In this document: positions 58,359 to 64,000 of the stretch, in pieces | Layout: each line of letters begins with the position of its first letter | Position numbering within the stretch: the first letter of the stretch is position 1 | Assembly (NCBI GenBank): GCA_032207245.1 | Contig: CM063505.1 | Coordinates: 177,416,030 to 177,480,029 of the forward strand | Direction: 5' to 3' | DNA from: Pardosa pseudoannulata | Taxonomy: Eukaryota; Arthropoda; Arachnida; Araneae; Lycosidae | Length of the DNA stretch: 64,000 bases | Notes under the pieces: generated by a model | Databases searched by the model: none | Seen by the model: only the letters and a program-made list of their open reading frames with translations | Told to the model about the DNA's origin: nothing | Program-made: the position numbers and the translations under genes

Positions 58359-59277
58359 ATTTTTGTTTAACAGAGTAGTAACGATAGCTTTGGCATCTAA
58401 ATCAACTGAAGTAATAATAAAATGAACAATTACTTTTTATATCATGCCCTGTTTTATCCTGTATGAAGAGCAAACATTTAGGGGAAATTATGAATTTATC
58501 AAATAAATCTTTAGTTTTATTAATTGTTGCGTAAGAAATTTTGTTTCTTAGTGCAATTTTTCCCTATTTAGAGTATTTTTGAAATGCTACTTTTGTTTTT
58601 ACAAATTTCATATTCTTTTTCTTTTTTGTTACTGTGAATTTAGATTAACTTATAAAGCAAAGCAAATATTAGACCAGTGTATGTAAAAATTATTTTATAT
58701 AAATCTCAGAATAAACAGTGAAACTCAAAATTCTTAATAGGAGCTTATGAAAAAGATGTTAGTTAATGTTTGAATGAACTTTAATAAAGTATTATCTCTG
58801 TGTAATTATGTGTACAGAAACAAAAATTTAAGTAATTTTTTTTTTCTCAAAGAAACATAAAAATTAAGAATGGTTTTAATTAATATTTTCCCCAAGTTAA
58901 TGAATGTATTTCTTCTTGAAACAGTTTTGATCTCATTTAATTTAACGATTTTTTTCAAGATTTATTAAGAATGATCTTTTAATTTAACGATTTTTTCAAG
59001 CAGATTTTTTCGAATAGATGATGTCTATTGAACCCATGTCGATTATCAATATTATAGAAATTCAATTAAGAAAGCTTTTACTTCTTGCTCGCTTTGGGGA
59101 AAAATATGCAAAACAATTATTCGATAATGATACATCCCAAAGACAATAATTGGTGTTAAGAGAGATTATTAAAGATTAATACGATTTAATTGCATCATAA
59201 ATAAAGTATTTAAGTAGTTTAATTACTGAACATCACATACGGCTCCCAAAACTAAGTTTACATATTAATACAGGAAA
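58359..59277. other. AT-rich stretch, nothing recognised
   Basis: No gene or repeat noted. Confidence 0.6.
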
Positions 59278-60014
59278 TACGAGGCACATTCAGAAAGTAG
59301 GCTTCCCTATGTTTTCCCTTTAAAGTAAACGTAATTAGTCTTGTCAATTGAAACGTAACAGATCTATGACGTATCAATCATTATGCCAGCTGGACAGGTC
59401 CCGCCTCATGCCAGTAGCATGGTAGCAGTGGTCCGAAATGGAAGCTCTAATTCCTTCTCTTACCGCCTGCAAGGGAAGGGCATTCTGCCTATTGACTTTT
59501 TTCCACGTTGTGAAACAGTAAAAGCTGACCGTTACTGATGAACACTGAGGAAATTGCGATGTGACATTCAAAACAAGAGGCCTGAAATGTTTACTGCAGG
59601 TGTTGTGCTCCTCCATGACAATGCTCCTCCACATACGGCTCGAAGCACAGCAGCTGTGAGGACGAAATTTGGCTGGGAGTTGTTTGATCATCCACCCTAT
59701 AGCCCTGATCTTGCTCCTAGCCATTTTCTCGTTTTCTTGCACCTCAAGAAATTCCTGTATTCCGGTGAGCATTTTGTAAACGATGAGGAGATGAAGACGT
59801 CTGTTACACGCTGGTTCCATTCACAGGCGGCAGAGTTCTACGACAGATAGATACAAAAGTTGATCCCACAATACAAGTGTCTCAATTCTGGTGGTGGATA
59901 TGTTGAAACATAGCTGAAACGTTGCTGTACTTGTTGCCAATAAATATGTTCCTGAAAGTGTGCGTTCTTTTTTTCTTTTAAATAGGGAAACTTACTTTCT
60001 GGATGCACCTCGTA
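59278..60014 (+). mobile_element. mariner transposon, internally deleted
   Basis: TA at both ends (59278-59279, 60013-60014). The inverted repeats begin CGAGGCACATTCAGAAAGTA at the left and, reverse complemented, CGAGGTGCATCCAGAAAGTA at the right. At about 735 bp it is roughly 550 bp shorter than a full mariner (about 1.3 kb); the missing part is the N-terminal half of the transposase. Confidence 0.92.
59380..59913 (+). pseudogene. mariner transposase, C-terminal half, inactive
   Basis: The plus-strand homologous frame reads KGILPIDFFPRCETVKADRY, then two stop codons (TGATGA near 59533), then TLRKLRCDIQNKR, the second catalytic aspartate in LLHDNAPPHTA, and HPPYSPDLAPSH. Counting 34 residues from the DN aspartate places the third catalytic residue at the H of PSH, where mariners have aspartate (D,D34D). 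A further TAG follows FYDR before the usual LNSGGGYVE tail, and the frame ends at 59911-59913. The N-terminal HTH region and the first catalytic aspartate are deleted. The enzyme would be dead on at least three counts. A 148-codon minus-strand frame over this region is antisense noise. Confidence 0.9.
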
Positions 60015-60760
60015 TTGTGAGCAATTTTTGTGTTAGGCATGTTTTTATTAAGGTGAATAAATAGTGAAAGAAGACAAAAAATCTAATGTGGACATCATAG
60101 GCCTTCCTGGTACGAATTTTGTATTATAGCTTTTTGTTTATTTACAATAATGCGTCATCAAATTTGTCATTTATATATCATTTGAATTTCATGATTCACA
60201 AGTTCCGTTTACCTGTGTTTTCTAGTAAAACCTAAGTACTGCCATCTGGTGTTGATTTGTCGCGTTAATACTCATTATGTTGAGACATTTTGTTACATAG
60301 CTATTTCATTCTGAACAAAAATTTCTCGAGATTCCAACACTTTATTTATTCCGTAGCAGGAAGTAATAAACAGTAAAAATTAAAAATTAACAATAATTGT
60401 GTTAACAAAATATTTTTATTTTCGTTTTCTAAAAATAAGTTTTAAAAGCATGGTTTTCACAGCTTATATACCATTGATGAAACAGCTTTAAAATACGTCG
60501 TTATATTTGAGTTACATTGATGTAGATAGGTATCGTTAATAGCAGTCATATTGAGATTTTACAACAATATAAATCATAACAAAAGTTTAATATAAATCAT
60601 AATAAAAACTTTCGGTATAGGAAATGCAATATAAAACAGAAGATGCAAAACTATACGTTATATTTGCCTGAATACAAAGTAGAAACTTGCTACGGTTAAT
60701 ATTTTTTTAGTTATTGCCTACAGTATATACACATATTGCCTACTTAATCTATTTTATATT
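60015..60760. other. AT-rich stretch, nothing recognised
   Basis: No gene or repeat noted. Confidence 0.55.
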
Positions 60761-60824
60761 GGTCTCATTAGCCATCGTGTTGCAGAAAGTCGACTATAGC
60801 ACTCCAAACCAAACTAAACCAAAC
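60761..60824 (+). mobile_element. SINE, 5'-truncated 3' end only
   Basis: Starts at GGTCTCATTAGCC of the SINE body and runs to the CCAAACCAAAC tail. The flanks CTATTTTATATT and CTATCTTATACT agree at ten of twelve bases, a probable target duplication, so truncation happened at insertion. Confidence 0.7.
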
Positions 60825-61156
60825 CTATCTTATACTGAAACTTTTCGTTAAATATAGTGCCAGTTTTTATTAAAATGACAGATGCACAAGAAAACGTTAT
60901 AAAAGACCAAGATGCAAAATTTAAACATTCTATGACTAACAATTAAGCTATGCCCCACAGTATTAGTATACGTTATATTGAAATTTTCCGTTATATGGAG
61001 TTCAGATTCCGTTATTAGAGTTTAGATATTCTAACAATACTTAATAGAAAATATCAACCTTCTATGACTAATAATTTTTGAGTTATGCGAGACACATATA
61101 TATATGTACATACATACAGACAGACGTCAAGATCAAACAAGGAAAACCTATTCAGC
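60825..61156. repeat. Dispersed repeat tail with ACATACAGACAGACGTCA
   Basis: The run ...TTATGCGAGACACATATATA...ACATACAGACAGACGTCAAG... (61085-61130) is a type of repeat common in arthropod genomes, class not fixed here. It continues past the SINE at 61168-61301 (AATTCTCAAAATGGATATA at 61302), so the SINE is nested in it. Confidence 0.4.
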
Positions 61157-61167
61157 AATTCTCAAAA

Positions 61168-61301
61168 ATTACATTCAATTGAATCCCACAGGGGCAATGA
61201 TGTTTATAGCCGTTCGGAATCGGCTTTAAGCTGTAGGTCCCGTTCTCATTAGCCCTCGTGTTGCAAAAAGTAGACCGTAGCACTCCAAGCCAAACCATAC
61301 T
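61168..61301 (+). mobile_element. SINE lacking box A, nested in another repeat
   Basis: Retains the box B remnant TTGAATCCCAC and the full body and tail. Flanked by AATTCTCAAAA at 61157-61167 and 61302-61312. The tRNA head is lost. Confidence 0.8.
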
Positions 61302-61638
61302 AATTCTCAAAATGGATATAAAAAATATGAAAATTACAGTTTACTGTACGCACGTTTAGTCGTAACACTGAAGCTTGTCGAAATGGATTCATTCATCTTC
61401 AAAGTGAGAAGTTCTTTCAAAATTTGAGCATTGAAATTTTTCAGGAATACAATTTTTCTTTTACTTTATGCAAAGAAGTAAAAAAAATTCAAGCATCCCA
61501 TTAAAAATTTTGTACTTGGATTCAAACTATTAACTAGATTTGCTGCTATTATTGGCAAAAAGGAATTTTGATTTGCATCCTATTATGCCCTGTGTGAGTT
61601 ATAATTAAAACAATATTAATAGAATTAGTACCTAATTA

Positions 61639-61813
61639 CTCCAAACAATGGCCGATTGGTTAGGGTGCTGGCCTTCGGTACCAGAGTTTGTGGGTTCGAA
61701 TAACACAGTGGCATGCATGTTCGCAGCCGTTCGGAATCAGGTTTAAGCTGTATATCCCGTGTTAGCCCTCGTGTTGTAAAAAGTAGACCGTAACACTCCA
61801 AACAAAACTAATC
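61639..61813 (+). mobile_element. tRNA-derived SINE
   Basis: Box A-like ATGGCCGATTGG and box B GGGTTCGAATAAC (mutated). Target duplication TAGTACCTAATTA / TAGTACCTGATTA (61626-61638, 61814-61826; one mismatch). The head sequence (GGTTAGGGTGCTGGCC) matches the copy at 58161-58344 better than that at 12455, suggesting two subfamilies. Confidence 0.88.
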
Positions 61814-61826
61814 TAGTACCTGATTA

Positions 61827-62604
61827 TACTATAAGAATATCAATAATGCAAAGATATCGTAAATAAAGTTCAAATAGAGAAAAATCGTGTGCGTTCAGAT
61901 TCTCAATCAATAGAATGAATCCATTCAGATAATTAAATACAAGGTTATTTTTAACGACTAATTAGTCATAATTTCATTCCCATTCTATTTTCTATTGTTA
62001 TTAAAGTTTGCATTAGGTTTTGAACTGCTCATATCAAAAGTTGTTGTATTTTTGTACCATTAATTTATTCTATACAATGTAGTTTCAATATCGCTTTAGT
62101 TTTAAGATGCTTGTTAATAATTATTCCAAATTATGTTTGAACTGTAATGCAATAAATATTTTTTTCATAATTCTCTAGTATTAATTATTCATTTTTATTT
62201 ATAATATATTAAGATGGATTATTTTTTAATTTTATTAAAAAATAAACTAATCTTAATTGCATCAAAACTTGTTGAATGTTTTTATTGTGTAATACTGATT
62301 TAAGGTCTACTGAAACAGATCGACTAATAGCTGGCACAAACATTTCCGTAGAAGGTATAATGCCAATTTAATCTCGACTAATTCAGAAATATCCGATAAT
62401 AGCACTGTAATATTTGTAGAATGGTCAACTGCAGGGAAGTTGTGAAAGGACTGTGTGTGTAATAACTATTCCATATAGAATAGCCTAACCACAATTAGTG
62501 AATACATACAAGAAACTTAAGTGAAATAGGGAATGGATTTGATAAAAGAGTATATCTATAAAGCTCTAATCTCATATTTTTAATATGACGGTTAATTACA
62601 CCAT
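61827..62604. other. AT-rich stretch, nothing recognised
   Basis: No gene or repeat noted. Confidence 0.6.
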
Positions 62605-62764
62605 GTTTGGTTTGGAACTCTACGGTCTACTGTTTTGCTACACTAGGGCTGATGAGATCGGGATCTACTGCTTAAATCCGATTCCTAACGGCTACGAATA
62701 TCGATTCCAGTGGCGGTACTTCGATACCGAAGAGCAGTACCTTACCATTTGGCCACCATTCGGA
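62605..62764 (-). mobile_element. tRNA-derived SINE, diverged
   Basis: Inverted copy: TTTGGTTTGGAACTCTACGGTC at the left, box B badly mutated, box A complement CATTTGGCCACC at about 62745. No clear target duplication. The plus-strand frame 62585-62776 is an antisense product of the SINE. Confidence 0.8.
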
Positions 62765-63124
62765 TATTTAGTCTAGACCAACTGCTTAAAGTCATTCAAG
62801 ACAATTATGATTATCTAAGCTAATAGCGGGATTGCAACTCCAGACGGATTCTACCTGTTGTAGAGATGCGGTAGTTCATTCAAAAAAAGCCGATGCTCTA
62901 GCTAGCCAAAGATCTGCCGTGGTCATTAATTGCGTCTGGGACAAAAAAATAGGCTTTTAAATCATGAGGACTTAGATGACCCACACCCACATTCAGCTGA
63001 AGAGTTTATGGATGAAAAAGCCTAAGTGGGTGGGGAAAACCTTTCGACATTATTCATTTTAATGTTATACACTGAATTATTGACTTAAAATAAAAAACTT
63101 TTTTTATCACTATCACTATTTTTA
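62765..63124. other. Unassigned; 3' flank of the non-LTR element
   Basis: Near 63095-63125 the minus strand has a short TAGTGATAGTGATAAAAAA tail after the reading frame, plausible as the 3' end of the non-LTR element. 62780-63060 shows no recognised feature. Confidence 0.4.
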
Positions 63125-64000
63125 TTAAATATTTTCCTTCATTTTCAAATTTTCAAATTTAATTTGTATAAAAGAGTAGTTTGAATTTAATATATTATAA
63201 ATTTCCTTTAACTTTTTAATATGAATACGATTATTATCTATTCTTTTAAAATATTCGATCTGTGTTTCGTTTTCGTATTTTTTAATAAACATCGGAACGA
63301 GATTACATCTTACTTGCATGTAATGTTGAGGGTTGCCTATCATTCCACATTTACAATTTGGTGAATCTAGTTTTCCAATTTTATACAAGTAGGTTGGGAA
63401 ACTTCCACGACCGGTTATGAAATAGTTTAATATGTTATTTTCGAATTTTAACTTTTGTTCTACTTTTGACATTATAGTATAGATTGCTCTTCTTTTTTCA
63501 TTATTGTCCTAATAATCTTGTTAATATTTACTTTTGTTTTCTTTCATGTATTTTTTAAGTATTGGTACTGGGAGCTGTATAGGTTTATAATTTATTGATT
63601 TAGTGGCGTTCTTTGTTAAAATATCTGCATATTCATTACCGGTATTCCCCGTATGAGCTTTGATCCAAATTATATTAATTGTTCGGTTATTCCTGTTTTT
63701 GGATTCTTTTTGTATCTCGGTAATTAATTTTGATTTCGGTACTAATCATTCTAGGCTCATTATTACGGAAAGGCTGTCGGTATATAAATATATATTGTCT
63801 TCACTCAACTGTTTTATCTTTTTGAGGGAATGAAGTATTGCATACCCCTCAGCCTTAAATACAGTATTATGATACTGCAATTTTCATGAGGACGCATTAA
63901 GGGCAATGTTACTCTTATCCGTAGCGTTTATTGAGGTACAAGAGCTCCACAGGTGGTGCAAAATAAGTAATAGTTTCGCAGACTTGTTTGGCGCAAAAGA
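63125..64000 (-). pseudogene. Non-LTR retrotransposon ORF2 3' end with RNase H domain
   Basis: One continuous minus-strand frame from the window edge to the stop at 63125. The RNase H domain shows its carboxylates in order: an acidic FKAEGYAIL segment near 63850, YTDSLSVI near 63780, and WIKAHTGNTGNEYAD near 63640. It is followed by the C-terminal region (NYFITGRGSFPTYLYKIGKLDS, shortened here to its first 20 residues: NYFITGRGSFPTYLYKIGKL) and a Cys/His cluster (C-x-C...H...C), typical of I/R1/LOA-type elements that carry RNase H after the reverse transcriptase. Four in-frame stops (two TGA near 63890 and 63750, TAA and TAG near 63520) but no frameshift. The reverse transcriptase would lie beyond the right edge. 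Dead copy, relatively young by indels. Confidence 0.8.

Noticed and set aside
59374..59820. 148-codon minus-strand frame
   Set aside because: Antisense of the mariner transposase remnant, whose sense frame carries the recognisable motifs.
1..64000. A novel defence or biosynthetic gene cluster
   Set aside because: No clustered coding sequences exist; the window is repeat-dominated non-coding eukaryotic DNA.

Overview
The window is strongly AT-rich eukaryotic DNA, almost entirely non-coding, and packed with transposable-element relics and tandem repeats. The mix (tRNA-derived SINEs, mariner, Tc1, pogo-like and hAT relics, TTAA-flanked elements, solo LTRs, a non-LTR retrotransposon with an RNase H domain, long TA microsatellites) fits an arthropod. 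A spider is my best guess, but that is inference. Nothing bacterial is present: no operons, no ribosome binding sites, no CRISPR array.

Layout. 1-3.5 kb: AT-rich sequence with one candidate exon (2350-2747). 3.5-6.1 kb: a minisatellite built on a ClaI-type palindrome, then a pogo-like element with a transposase remnant and a 71-bp-arm hairpin, bounded by TA repeats. 6.9-23 kb: solo LTRs, SINEs, hAT and Tc1 scraps, three TTAA-flanked elements, a fold-back of about 950 bp, and a candidate terminal exon of a membrane protein on the minus strand (17633-17966). 23.5-41.6 kb: a tandem satellite of about 22 units of about 795 bp, more than a quarter of the window, with a TTAA element inserted in its last unit. 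41.6-55 kb: more TTAA elements, two solo LTRs, two hAT elements that keep only the transposase C-terminus, and three small candidate coding segments. 55.1-56.6 kb: ten copies of a 144-bp tandem repeat. 57-64 kb: a third-family solo LTR, SINEs, a dead mariner and the 3' end of a dead non-LTR retrotransposon.

No complete gene can be called with confidence. The candidate exons rest on reading frames open against an AT-rich background and on matching splice signals; I recognise none of them. The firmest results are structural: exact target-site duplications around LTRs, SINEs and one hAT element, a TTAA insertion confirmed by an empty paralogous site, and edge-type units recurring inside the satellite, including one that carries a 14-bp stub of the flanking TTAA element.
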